From: CAZKRL01 sp964555295
Lineage (GTDB): Bacteria > Bacteroidota > Bacteroidia > Flavobacteriales_D > Sanyastnellaceae
NCBI GenBank assembly: GCA_964555295.1
Contig: CAZKRL010000011.1
Location: 12,206-76,205, forward strand
DNA length: 64,000 bases
Direction: 5' to 3'
Positions 51,609 through 61,775 of this stretch are shown one piece after another; position 1 is the first letter of the stretch, and every line of letters begins with the position of its first letter. The notes under the pieces were generated by a model. It was not told where the DNA came from. It made no database searches and saw only the letters and a list, made by a program, of their open reading frames with translations. A program made the position numbers and the translations under genes.

Positions 51609-54600
51609 TTGAATTTTCATTCTAAATATCTTTTTCTCCCGGCAATTCTGTTTCAGCTATGCATTGCAACTTCATACGGTCAACTGAACTTGACGGGGTC
51701 CAATGGTTGCAACTGTAACGGTGCGTTAAGTTATTCATGGTCGGGCGGGGCAACCATCAATGCAGAACTGACAGATTTGGGTAATCAATTCGTGCAATCT
51801 ATCAGCAGTGCTGGCGGAAATGTTCAATTCCAGAATCTATGTCCGAGAGTCTACTCACTTGATATCACAGGTCTTTCGAGCGGAGATACTACCTTGTTCT
51901 TCAACATTCAAGACAACAACTCATCGCTTCCAAATTTTGCTAACGAGGTGGTTTGTTTCTCTGATGCAGGTCAGGATGAAATCATAGAACTTGCTGATAT
52001 CGCTGGCGTTATTGGCAGCAACTTTCAGTGGACCGTTCCTGGAAATTTTCAGGCAATCAATGGTGATATGAACGCAAACGAAATGAGCTCGGGCGTTTAT
52101 ATCTATACTGCGCTTTCCTCCAGTTGTTTAAAGAGTTCAGGGCTTGATATTCAGTTTTACTACAATAGTGCAGGAAGTGAAACGGGTAGTTTGCTCATTT
52201 GTGAATCTGAAGTCGATTCAATTAGTCTTATCACCCTTTTGGGTGGAAATCCTGCTGCCGGTGGATATTGGACTTTTCAGGGAGAGGAGTTCAACGGCAT
52301 CTTTTATCCAGCAACTATGGAGGGCGGGTTCTCCAATCGATATTACTATAATGTTTTTATTCCAGAGTGTGGAATAACCGATGTTGCCCCGGCAACGGTA
52401 ATTGAGCGCGTCCCACCGAATCCTGGATTTAGTTTGAACACGGTCAATCTTTTTTGTCCAAATCAAGAGGCTACAGTAAATATATTTGATCTCTTAGGCG
52501 GGAATCCGGAGCGCGGAGGAGTGTGGAATCTATCCGCAGCGGGATCCAATACGATGGTAACGGGAATCGATTCTTTGTTTATTCCCGGTCAAAGTCCAGA
52601 AGGCATTTATGAATATGGGCTAACACCACTTTTACCTTGTGTTGGAACTTATAATACCTTCGTAACTATTTCCTACTATCCTGATCCATCGCCTGGAACT
52701 AACTTAGACACCAACATCTGCATTACATCAGATACATTGGATATACTCAACGCTATCGGCGCCCCACTTGACTATTTAGGAACTCTCTCTGATCTGTCGG
52801 GAAATGCAGCAAGCCCGATTTATATTCCCTCAGAACAGGCAACAGCAAGTTTAGTCTATGCAATCAACCCATTTAATTGTGGTGTTAGAATAGCCAATAT
52901 CCACATTGTATCGCACCCGATTGTTGACGCAGGTCCGAATCAGACCATAGAGCTTTGCTCTTCCTTATTGCCAATCCCAACAAATTCGGTTTTACATCCA
53001 GCAGCTGATGCTGACGGCAATTGGTATTTGCCCAACGGAGTGCCTTTCAATGGTGACATCGATATCAACTCACCCACTCAAAATCTATGGTATGTGAAAT
53101 CCAATTTGGGTTGTGGCGCGGATACCTCAGAGTATTCAATTGGCATAGACCTTCCTGTTAATTTCACCCCAAGCACATCTTCCATCAGTTTATGTCCGAA
53201 TGACAACCCGGTAAACTTGTTGAGTGTATTGGGTTCTCCCAATTTGTATTTTACTAATATCGACGGAGATACATTGCCGATTGTAGTTTATCCAGATTCC
53301 AGTGAGTCAGGGATCATCTTTGCTCATCTAAACTCAGGCAACGCTTGTCCTGACCTTGAATTCCCGATTTCGATAGAGTTGCATCCAAATGCTTTTATGG
53401 TAGATTACTATGAGCATTTTATATGCGAAAGCGAAATGCCTTTACCACTGAATGATTTGGTTCCCGTGGAATATGCTAACACTGGAATTTGGCTAAACCA
53501 AAACAACGACCTGGTCTCATTGGCTCAGACACCACCCAATGCCTCTGAAACTTTTACATTCGCATTGAACAATCCTCCATTATGTGGTTCGAGTAATATC
53601 GAGATTATGGTTCATTCTGAAACCATGGTGGATGGACCGGTCAATAGCTCCACAGTATTGTGTCAATCACAAGAAACATTTGATTTGAACTCTCTGTTGG
53701 GTGATGATTTTTCTGGCGGATGGTGGCTTAATAACGCTCCACTGAATAATACAGCGCTTCCTGCTTCCTCTCCAGTTCAGGAAATGTTTGAATATAGAAT
53801 CTCTTCGCTTAACAGTTGTCCAGATGCAATTTCATACCATCAATTTGAGGTCAGAGCGCTACCCGATGCTAACGCCGGAGACGATATCGGAGTCTGTATC
53901 GGCGGGGATAGTATTTCGATAGGAACACAAACACAGTCTGGCTTCACCTATAACTGGAATCCATCATTATATCTTCAGAGCGGAAATGAAGCACAGACGT
54001 CATTGGTAAGTCCACTTACAGGCGGTAATCAAGTTTTAACCTATTCACTGGCAGTCAATGACGGATATTGCACCAAAACTGATACCGTTTTGGTTACGCT
54101 GCATGAAATACCTTCACTCGTATTTGCCGATTCTATTGATGCTTGTTACGGCGGCGACATAACGATTCAGCCTAATACGAATGGAGTACTGCATTGGTTA
54201 AACCCTGCCGCTGGTGATTCCATCGCGTATTCACAAACTTGGATCGCTACGGAAAATCAGACCATTAGGTTCTATGCTGTTAGCGACTTTGGATGCTCCA
54301 AGTTGGATAGTGTTGATATAACTGTAATTATTCCACCAAGCTTTTACTTAGACGTTGAACAGATATCAAGCTGCGCACCTTTGGTAATAAATGAGTCAAT
54401 CGATAGCTGCAATATTTCACAAGCCAGTTTCCGTTGGATCATTCCTGGTGTAGATACTCTTCAGGGTCGAGATATCAGCACCACAATATCGAAAACCGGA
54501 ATTTTCGATTTAGTTGTTGAGGCCATTTCACCCGAAGGATGCGTTTCCGACACCGTATTAAGTTCTGTATACGAGGTCTTTGGTAATCCTGAAGCTGACT

Positions 54601-55124
54601 TCGTAGGATATGAAGAGAGTGCCTCAAACTTGCGGCTTGAAGTTCGTTTCACGAATGTCTCCTCAAATGCTCAGCAATTTGAATGGAGCATTGATGGCGC
54701 GCCAATTGCTCAAAGCGTTCATTTAGAACATGATTTTGAAGGATTGGCGCCAGGAGTCTACGAAATTTGTCTTCTCGCCAGATCTGAGGAAGGCTGTGAG
54801 AACTCAAGTTGTCATAATATCGACTTGATTGTTGAACAAGTCGTTTTTGCACCTTCAGCGTTTACACCCAATAATGATGGTACAAATGATGGGTTTAAAC
54901 CTGTGATTAACGGCTTCAGCCCAGAGGTATATGAATTTGTTGTAGCCGATAGATGGGGTAATATTATCTTTAAGAGCACAGATCCCGACGAATATTGGAT
55001 GGGAGAGGTTGATAATGGAGAATACTATAGTCAGAATGGCGTTTACAACTGGATGCTAAAGGCCAAAAAGTTCGACACAGTAGAGCTGGAAGTTTACCGA
55101 GGATCTGTGATGATGATTCGCTAA
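51609..55124 (+). CDS. Large T9SS-exported adhesin with type B sorting domain
   Basis: 1171 residues from the TTG at 51609 (signal peptide MNFHSKYLFLPAILFQLCIATSYGQ; no ATG is available before it). The body has several modules with a cysteine, a hydrophobic LL.LGG core and GG-x-W (ITLLGGNPAAGGYW, FDLLGGNPERGGVW, LNSLLGDDFSGGWW), followed by Ig/PKD-like domains (DIGVCIGGDSISIG) and a C-terminal type B sorting domain (FAPSAFTPNNDGTNDGF to VMMIR). Predicted surface-exposed. It ends 41 bases before the TamB-like gene. Confidence 0.85.
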   Translation: MNFHSKYLFLPAILFQLCIATSYGQLNLTGSNGCNCNGALSYSWSGGATINAELTDLGNQFVQSISSAGGNVQFQNLCPRVYSLDITGLSSGDTTLFFNIQDNNSSLPNFANEVVCFSDAGQDEIIELADIAGVIGSNFQWTVPGNFQAINGDMNANEMSSGVYIYTALSSSCLKSSGLDIQFYYNSAGSETGSLLICESEVDSISLITLLGGNPAAGGYWTFQGEEFNGIFYPATMEGGFSNRYYYNVFIPECGITDVAPATVIERVPPNPGFSLNTVNLFCPNQEATVNIFDLLGGNPERGGVWNLSAAGSNTMVTGIDSLFIPGQSPEGIYEYGLTPLLPCVGTYNTFVTISYYPDPSPGTNLDTNICITSDTLDILNAIGAPLDYLGTLSDLSGNAASPIYIPSEQATASLVYAINPFNCGVRIANIHIVSHPIVDAGPNQTIELCSSLLPIPTNSVLHPAADADGNWYLPNGVPFNGDIDINSPTQNLWYVKSNLGCGADTSEYSIGIDLPVNFTPSTSSISLCPNDNPVNLLSVLGSPNLYFTNIDGDTLPIVVYPDSSESGIIFAHLNSGNACPDLEFPISIELHPNAFMVDYYEHFICESEMPLPLNDLVPVEYANTGIWLNQNNDLVSLAQTPPNASETFTFALNNPPLCGSSNIEIMVHSETMVDGPVNSSTVLCQSQETFDLNSLLGDDFSGGWWLNNAPLNNTALPASSPVQEMFEYRISSLNSCPDAISYHQFEVRALPDANAGDDIGVCIGGDSISIGTQTQSGFTYNWNPSLYLQSGNEAQTSLVSPLTGGNQVLTYSLAVNDGYCTKTDTVLVTLHEIPSLVFADSIDACYGGDITIQPNTNGVLHWLNPAAGDSIAYSQTWIATENQTIRFYAVSDFGCSKLDSVDITVIIPPSFYLDVEQISSCAPLVINESIDSCNISQASFRWIIPGVDTLQGRDISTTISKTGIFDLVVEAISPEGCVSDTVLSSVYEVFGNPEADFVGYEESASNLRLEVRFTNVSSNAQQFEWSIDGAPIAQSVHLEHDFEGLAPGVYEICLLARSEEGCENSSCHNIDLIVEQVVFAPSAFTPNNDGTNDGFKPVINGFSPEVYEFVVADRWGNIIFKSTDPDEYWMGEVDNGEYYSQNGVYNWMLKAKKFDTVELEVYRGSVMMIR

Positions 55125-55165
55125 AAGCGAAAAATTTACCTACACAATCGCAGAAACATAGAAAT

Positions 55166-58100
55166 TTGCGGACGGTGAGGACTTTTATCAAAGTATTACG
55201 CTACTCTCTCGTAACAATCGTGTTAGTGATTTTTTCGCTGCTTGTATTGTTACAGACAGAGGGGTTTCAAACTTTTGCTGCGCAGAGAATCGCAGCCTGG
55301 ATCGGCAGTGAAACGAAATGCGTAGTGGAGATTGACAGAATTGGTATCACCTTGGACGGGTCCATTTTCTTAAACAATCTCTTTATCTCAGATCAACAAA
55401 ACGACACTTTACTTTTCGCCAAGAAAATATATGCCCAAGGGGTGCATCCTTTTGAGGAAAATGGCCCTATCAAAGTTGAACTTGCACAGGTTGAGAGTTT
55501 TGTATTCAACCTCAACTACTCTAACGAAGGGGTCTCGAATATGGATTTCCTCATCGACTATTTCGCTTCAAATGAAGAATCAAAAGATACCAGTCAGCTG
55601 GGTTTTCATTTGGGTAGATTGGATCTTGCCGATGGAAGATTTCGATATAGCGACAAGGCTGTATCTCCTTCCAAGGATTATGGTATTGATTGGAGTTATC
55701 TTGATGTAAAAGCTATCGACCTGACAGTTAGCAACCTTGACATCCTTGGGGAAAAGATAGATGCCGAACACTTAAATCTGGCATTACAAGAAAAATCGGG
55801 ATTTGAATTAAAAAATTTGACGTGCAATCCAAACTTCGATGAGCGTCAATTGGAACTATCGGATATTCAAATAACTACCAACCAATCTTTATTTAAGGGT
55901 GATTTGCGATTCACTTATCAATCCATGGATGACTTTTCCGATTTCAGTAACAAAGTATTGATGGATCATATTATCGACGATGCATCCGTGAACTTGGGGG
56001 ATCTCGCGTATTTCAGTCCGTTGCTCAAGGGGAATACCCGAAATGTAAATCTAAAATCTCGGGTAATTGGCACTCTTAATGAACTGCAACTGCAAAAAAC
56101 AGAACTCGAAACCGGCAGCTCTACCCGATTCCTGGCGGATTTCGTCTTTCGTAATCTCGAAAATCCTGACAGCACAAGTTATCGGGTTTATTTCAATAGG
56201 TTTAGTACTGACATAAATGACTTAAGTCAAATCGAGTTACCGCCCTTTGATAGTTCCTTTCAACAAAGATTGAGTCTACCGGATATAATGGGGTCACTCG
56301 GGAAAATTGAACTTAGGGGAGAAATCATGGGGAGTTATAGTCAGATCAATCTCTTCGGGATGGTGAAAACGGATATTGGCGAAATAAAGACCGATTTTCA
56401 ATTGGATGCCTCAAAAGAAATCACCTCCTATTCGGGAAGTGTATCTGCGCAAAATGCAGACCTGGGAAAAATATACAAAACAGACCAGCTGGGAAAAATC
56501 AGTTGTGAAGCGTCACTTTCGGGCCAGGGAGATAATCTCGACAATCTGAGTCTGGATATAGACACCAAGATATCGCAATTTGAATTGCTACATTACAATC
56601 TTCAAAATATTGAAGCGAAAGGAAATTATGAGCACCGCAACTTCAATGGAAATTTGTCGATTAACGATTCAAACTTGAATTTGGTTTTTGATGGTATCGT
56701 AAACTTTAGAGAGGCCTTACCCATTTTAGATTTTGACGCACAAATAGCTTCGTTCAACCCAGGTGTATTTGGTCTGATAGCAGATACCTCATTGAGTTCT
56801 TTCAGCGGGGATATACAAATGCGAAGTATCGGTCTGGATTATAGTGTTTTCGAAGGATATGCACTGATGCAAAATCTAAAGTTTTGTTCGCGCGATAAGG
56901 AATATCAAATAGAGAACATAAAAATCGAATCCAGTCGGGGTGTGCGGCCGCTTATCCGTCTGAGCGGTGCTTTGGCAGAGGCAGAAATATCAGGCGATTT
57001 CGTTATTGAAGATGTGCCTGCAAGTCTATTGGACATTACATCGCATATCATACCCAGCATTCAACCTTCAAAAAGAGAGCATAAAAATCAAGAATTGGAT
57101 TTACGTATGACATTGAGAGATATTGAGCCAGTTACCTCCGTATTTCTTCCAGAATTAAAAATCGCCGCAGGATCCTATTTAAAAGCAAATGTCAACGAGT
57201 CTGCATCACAATTCGAATGTACATTTGATTCAGATTATATTTTGTTTCAGGGCTATAAAGCGCAGGATATTCTCATTGATATTCATCGGCCCGTTGATTT
57301 CGTTTATGGCACCATTACAGCCGAGAGTATTTCGATTCCGGGCGGTGTAAAGATCGATGCCATAGGACTTGAGATGCGCATCGACAAGGACACGATCAAT
57401 ACGTCATTCACCTGGAATCAAATGGATCGAAAACACGCAGGTGACATCAATGGGAAATTGATTTTATCCCAAGACGGTGGTTTGCGCTTTGAATTTGCGA
57501 AGAGTGACCTCACCTGTTTGGGTGAGAATTTCACGCTAACCGAAAATGCCAATATCTCCTGGCTCAATTCACGTTTAGAAATCGATGATTTCAGATTGAA
57601 GAACAAAAGTCAATGGATTTTGGTTGACGGGATTGCTTCTGAAAATTCTAAGGATTCATTGAACATTTCAATTGGGCAATTCAATTTGATAACGCTACAA
57701 AAACTACTGCCCGAGAGTGACACCTTGTATGGTGTTTTGGATGCACGAGCTACAATACATCAAGTCTTTTCAAAGCCATACTTCTCCTCAAGTATGAAAT
57801 GCATTGGTCTAACCCTCAATCGCACTTCTGTAGGTGACATCTCATTTGACGCGAAATGGGATGAGCGTCTGGAATCACTTGACATCAACGGAAATGTTAG
57901 CTCCGTTTTAAATAATGACACCAAAACAGAATTTGTTCCATTGAGTTTTACAGGTTATTGCAGACCCTACAATACCGACAATCAATTGGACCTAACCGTG
58001 AATCTGAAAGCCCTTAAATTGAAAAACCTGAATTCATTCTTGCCCAAGGAATCAATTGCTTTAGATGGCACCGCACGAGGTTCACTATACATCAAAGGCA

Positions 58101-59602
58101 AATTAGAAGCGCCTCAGCTTGAATCGCGCATTTTTCTAGAACGCTCCTCCGTCTACGTTCACTACCTTAATACAAAGTACTATTTCAGTGACTACCTGAA
58201 TATTAAACCCGATGAGATTGCCCTTGAGAATTTTGCGATTACCGATGAGGAAGGCCATCAGGGTGCCCTAAATGGCAAGGTGAACCATAAGAATTTTAGC
58301 AAATGGAAAGTGGATGTTCGCTTGGCCTTTATGGAGCCATTTTTGATGCTCAATACATCGAGTCAATCCGAAGAGGCCTTTTTCGGAAAAGCATACGGGA
58401 CGGGATACTTAGGGGTATCAGGCGACATTAATAGTCTATCCTATCAAGCCCAAGTTAAAACTGAAAAAGGTACCTATCTGGGCCTTCCCATGGGGAGCTC
58501 AACTGAGGATGAATACGACAGTTTCATTACCTTCAAAACCAAATCCGACTCAATCGCAACCGAAACGAAAAGAGATTTGTCAGGATTGAAAATGAATTTT
58601 GGCATCGATGTTACACCAGAGGCGAGATTTGAAATTATTTTCGACAAAAGCGTTGGTGACGTTATCAGTGGTGCTGGTCGAGGACATATTGACTTAGGGG
58701 TAGATCAATTTTCTAACTTGTCTATGACCGGCGGTTTGGATCTAACGGAAGGGAATTACAAATTCACCCTCAAGAACCTCATCAACAAAGATTTTACTGT
58801 AACTCCGGGTGGCAGAATTGATTGGAGCGGAGATCCATTGGCAGGCAACCTAGATATTACAGCTGTATACAAAGTGCCTGCATCCTTATATGATTTATTG
58901 AATGACCCACAATATCAAGGCGGCCAACGGGTCAATGTAAACTTAGGACTAAGTCTCAAAGGCCCCATGCTTAATCCAGTAATTGACTTCGATATCGATT
59001 TACCTACGGTTGATCAAATGACAAGAAGCCGCGTCAGCGCCGTCCTTAGCTCAGACCAAGAACGTAATCGCCAGGCCTTTGCGCTATTGATGCTTAGACG
59101 GTTTGTTAGTCCCCCTTCTGTCACCGCAGATCACAGCTCAACCAGTGCACTCTCCGCAAATGGCACTGAATTACTTTCAAGTCAAATTTCTAATTGGCTC
59201 GGTCAAATCAGCAACGATTTTAATTTGGGATTCAACTACAATCCCGGCGATGATATCAGCAATGAGGAAATTGCTCTAGCCCTTAGCACTCAATTCTTTA
59301 ATGATCGATTGATTTTGAGCAGTAACCTCGGAGTCTCGCGAAATAACAGCAATGCAAATACACAAAACACCAGTAATTTGATTGGTGATGTAAGGATTGA
59401 ATATAAGCTGACACCTGCAGGAAAAATTCGACTGGTGATGTATAACGAAAGCAATGACTATCGAGTGGCAAGTACACAACAATCGCCATACACCCAAGGA
59501 CTTGGTGTAATCTATCGCGAAGACTTCGATAACTTGCAACAATTGATTGAGGGGATAAGAAAAATGCTTAAGGGAAGACCACGAGAAGAGGAAAAGTCAT
59601 GA
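55166..59602 (+). CDS. TamB-like translocation assembly protein (DUF490)
   Basis: 1478 residues from a TTG; a GTG at 55175 (MRTFIKVLRYSLVT) is an equally good start. One N-terminal membrane anchor (about 10-32), then a very long beta-helical periplasmic body, then a C-terminal TamB domain (about 1150-1478: GVDQFSNLSMTGGLDLTEGN, NLDITAVYKVPASLYDLL, LPTVDQMTRSRVSAVLSSDQ). TamB family proteins span the periplasm and move phospholipid or help outer-membrane protein assembly. No tamA gene is adjacent. The stop overlaps moaA as ATGA. Confidence 0.85.
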   Translation: MRTVRTFIKVLRYSLVTIVLVIFSLLVLLQTEGFQTFAAQRIAAWIGSETKCVVEIDRIGITLDGSIFLNNLFISDQQNDTLLFAKKIYAQGVHPFEENGPIKVELAQVESFVFNLNYSNEGVSNMDFLIDYFASNEESKDTSQLGFHLGRLDLADGRFRYSDKAVSPSKDYGIDWSYLDVKAIDLTVSNLDILGEKIDAEHLNLALQEKSGFELKNLTCNPNFDERQLELSDIQITTNQSLFKGDLRFTYQSMDDFSDFSNKVLMDHIIDDASVNLGDLAYFSPLLKGNTRNVNLKSRVIGTLNELQLQKTELETGSSTRFLADFVFRNLENPDSTSYRVYFNRFSTDINDLSQIELPPFDSSFQQRLSLPDIMGSLGKIELRGEIMGSYSQINLFGMVKTDIGEIKTDFQLDASKEITSYSGSVSAQNADLGKIYKTDQLGKISCEASLSGQGDNLDNLSLDIDTKISQFELLHYNLQNIEAKGNYEHRNFNGNLSINDSNLNLVFDGIVNFREALPILDFDAQIASFNPGVFGLIADTSLSSFSGDIQMRSIGLDYSVFEGYALMQNLKFCSRDKEYQIENIKIESSRGVRPLIRLSGALAEAEISGDFVIEDVPASLLDITSHIIPSIQPSKREHKNQELDLRMTLRDIEPVTSVFLPELKIAAGSYLKANVNESASQFECTFDSDYILFQGYKAQDILIDIHRPVDFVYGTITAESISIPGGVKIDAIGLEMRIDKDTINTSFTWNQMDRKHAGDINGKLILSQDGGLRFEFAKSDLTCLGENFTLTENANISWLNSRLEIDDFRLKNKSQWILVDGIASENSKDSLNISIGQFNLITLQKLLPESDTLYGVLDARATIHQVFSKPYFSSSMKCIGLTLNRTSVGDISFDAKWDERLESLDINGNVSSVLNNDTKTEFVPLSFTGYCRPYNTDNQLDLTVNLKALKLKNLNSFLPKESIALDGTARGSLYIKGKLEAPQLESRIFLERSSVYVHYLNTKYYFSDYLNIKPDEIALENFAITDEEGHQGALNGKVNHKNFSKWKVDVRLAFMEPFLMLNTSSQSEEAFFGKAYGTGYLGVSGDINSLSYQAQVKTEKGTYLGLPMGSSTEDEYDSFITFKTKSDSIATETKRDLSGLKMNFGIDVTPEARFEIIFDKSVGDVISGAGRGHIDLGVDQFSNLSMTGGLDLTEGNYKFTLKNLINKDFTVTPGGRIDWSGDPLAGNLDITAVYKVPASLYDLLNDPQYQGGQRVNVNLGLSLKGPMLNPVIDFDIDLPTVDQMTRSRVSAVLSSDQERNRQAFALLMLRRFVSPPSVTADHSSTSALSANGTELLSSQISNWLGQISNDFNLGFNYNPGDDISNEEIALALSTQFFNDRLILSSNLGVSRNNSNANTQNTSNLIGDVRIEYKLTPAGKIRLVMYNESNDYRVASTQQSPYTQGLGVIYREDFDNLQQLIEGIRKMLKGRPREEEKS

Positions 59603-60585
59603 AAACTATATTGACCGATGGACATGGCAGGGTATTAAATTATTTACGATTTGCTGTTACCGACCGATGTAACCTCCGCTGTCAATATTGCATGCCCGAG
59701 GAAGGCATTGATTGGATTAAACGAAATGCAATCGCAAACAAGGAAGAATGCCTTCGCATTCTCAGAATATTCCAAAAGTGTGGTGTAAATAAGGTGAGAT
59801 TTACCGGCGGAGAGCCATTTATGAGAGATGATTTCGGAGAGATTTTATTGCAGGTATCTGAAGAAAAACTATTTGAATCGGTTCATTTGACTACGAATGG
59901 CACCTTGTGCGGAGATCTCGTACATCAATTACCCAAGCATGCGATTTCAGGAGTTAATCTTAGTATAGACTCTTTAGACCCAAACAACTATTTTAAGATT
60001 ACTCGGAGGAATTCACTTGATAAAGCAATCCAATGCCTGCACTTATTATTGAGCAAGAATATTCCCGTAAAAGTGAATATGGTTGTTTTGCAGGGTTGCA
60101 ATACTCATGAAATTATTCCTATGGCAGAACTCACAAAAACTCATCCAATAGAAGTAAGATTCATTGAAGAAATGCCATTCAATGGCACGGGAAAATACTC
60201 ACCTACTACCTGGGGCTATGATAGAATATTGAGTGAGTTGCAAACTCATTTTCATTCTTTGCACCAGCTTCCTTTCCAATACGGTCAAACTGCAAAGAGA
60301 TACGTTATAGAAGGACACAAAGGAACCATCGGTGTCATCGCTGCTTGGAGCAGGAATTTCTGTGGACAGTGTAATAGAATTCGCCTAACACCATCAGGAC
60401 AATTGCGCACTTGTTTATACGCAAAATCCGGACTATCCGTGCTGGATGAGATCCGAGAAGGAAAGAGTGATGAGGATATAATTGCACTCATAAGTTCGGC
60501 AATACAGCAAAAGCATATTGATGGATTCGCTGCAGAGCAAGAAGGCCAATCACAACATGTATCTATGGCTCATATTGGAGGCTAA
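59599..60585 (+). CDS. moaA: GTP 3',8-cyclase
   Basis: Radical SAM enzyme that starts molybdenum cofactor synthesis from GTP. 328 residues. First cluster C24-x3-C28-x2-C31 (DRCNLRCQYCMPEEG); second cluster C255, C258 and C272. VRFTGGEP binds SAM, and the C-terminus ends HIGG with the required di-glycine. The ATG overlaps the TamB stop, and moeA follows 2 bases on. Confidence 0.96.
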   Translation: MKTILTDGHGRVLNYLRFAVTDRCNLRCQYCMPEEGIDWIKRNAIANKEECLRILRIFQKCGVNKVRFTGGEPFMRDDFGEILLQVSEEKLFESVHLTTNGTLCGDLVHQLPKHAISGVNLSIDSLDPNNYFKITRRNSLDKAIQCLHLLLSKNIPVKVNMVVLQGCNTHEIIPMAELTKTHPIEVRFIEEMPFNGTGKYSPTTWGYDRILSELQTHFHSLHQLPFQYGQTAKRYVIEGHKGTIGVIAAWSRNFCGQCNRIRLTPSGQLRTCLYAKSGLSVLDEIREGKSDEDIIALISSAIQQKHIDGFAAEQEGQSQHVSMAHIGG

Positions 60586-60587
60586 CA

Positions 60588-61754
60588 ATGATCGATCCAA
60601 AAGAAGCATTTGAAATCCTATTGGATACCGGTGTCTCCAAGGCAGTGATAAAATTGCCAATAGAAGTTTGTTCAGGTAAAACCCTTGCACAAAATATAAT
60701 CTGTGATCATGATTTGCCCCCATTCGATCGAGTAATGATGGATGGCTTTGCGCTCAAATTCGAGACGACACTCTTAGATTCATCTATAAAAATTGAGGGC
60801 GAACAGAAAGCGGGTATTCCTCCCCTATCGCTGAAATCAGACAGAGGGTGTATCGAAGTAATGACCGGTTGCGTATTACCCATTGGCTGTGATACCGTTG
60901 TGCCGATTGAATACTGTGAACGAGGCGATGAATCAATTTGTATTCTACAGAAGAATTTTCTCCGCGGTCAAAACATCCACAAAAAAGGGCAAGACCATTC
61001 TGCAGGTGAGATTCTTGTTGGTAAGGGAAAGCGTATTCATTCAGGGATCGTAGGAATCGCCGCATCATGTGGAATAAGAGAACTTGAAGTGTTTGGAATT
61101 GAATCTTCAGTTATCTTGAGTACTGGTGATGAACTTGTGGATATTGAGTCTATACCCAAAGCATGGCAAATTCGAAGAAGCAACGCACATGTCTTGTCTT
61201 CGTTGCTTCATTCTGTTGCCATACCCCATCGAATAGATCATAGCACAGATGAAATAAATCAGTTGACCCATAAGATTATGAGTTACTCTGACACAAAACT
61301 ACTTTTGATAACCGGTGCAGTATCGATGGGTAAATATGATCTCGTACCAGAAGCCCTCAATTCACTTGGATACCATGTGCTATTCCACAAAGTGCGTCAA
61401 AAGCCCGGGAAACCGCTACTCGCTGCCACAAGAAATGGACAACTCGTTATTGCCTTGCCGGGCAATCCAATTTCGGTTATGGCTTGTGCATGCAGGTACA
61501 TATTGCCCCTCGTACATCAACCAACCAAAGACAATTGGGTGATGAACGATGATATCCAATTCAAACCTCATCCCTTTACACAATTCATTCCCGTTGTGAG
61601 AATAGACAACGATAACGCAAACACGAAAGTGCAATCCATTTCATGGAGTGGATCCGGTGATTTGGCATCGCTTGCAAACGCAGATGGTTTCGTTGAAATC
61701 CCCCCGGAATGTGAGTCTGTGCCCCCGTTATTACCCTTCTACAGAATTCCTTGA
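60588..61754 (+). CDS. moeA: Molybdopterin molybdenumtransferase
   Basis: Inserts molybdate into adenylated molybdopterin. 388 residues. N-terminal lead-in DHDLPPFDRVMMDGFAL, the ILSTGDELVDIESIP segment, ITGAVSMGKYDLVPEAL (usually GGVSVGxYD), and KVRQKPGKPLLAA followed by ALPGNPISVMAC. It starts 2 bases after moaA. No other mo genes (moaC, moaE, moaB, mobA) lie in the window, so they must be elsewhere. Confidence 0.94.
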   Translation: MIDPKEAFEILLDTGVSKAVIKLPIEVCSGKTLAQNIICDHDLPPFDRVMMDGFALKFETTLLDSSIKIEGEQKAGIPPLSLKSDRGCIEVMTGCVLPIGCDTVVPIEYCERGDESICILQKNFLRGQNIHKKGQDHSAGEILVGKGKRIHSGIVGIAASCGIRELEVFGIESSVILSTGDELVDIESIPKAWQIRRSNAHVLSSLLHSVAIPHRIDHSTDEINQLTHKIMSYSDTKLLLITGAVSMGKYDLVPEALNSLGYHVLFHKVRQKPGKPLLAATRNGQLVIALPGNPISVMACACRYILPLVHQPTKDNWVMNDDIQFKPHPFTQFIPVVRIDNDNANTKVQSISWSGSGDLASLANADGFVEIPPECESVPPLLPFYRIP

Positions 61755-61775
61755 TGAATAGAAAAGCTGCGGCTA

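Noticed and set aside
61755..61775. Short dyad AATAG/CTATT after moeA
   Set aside because: A 5-bp stem with no T run, expected by chance.
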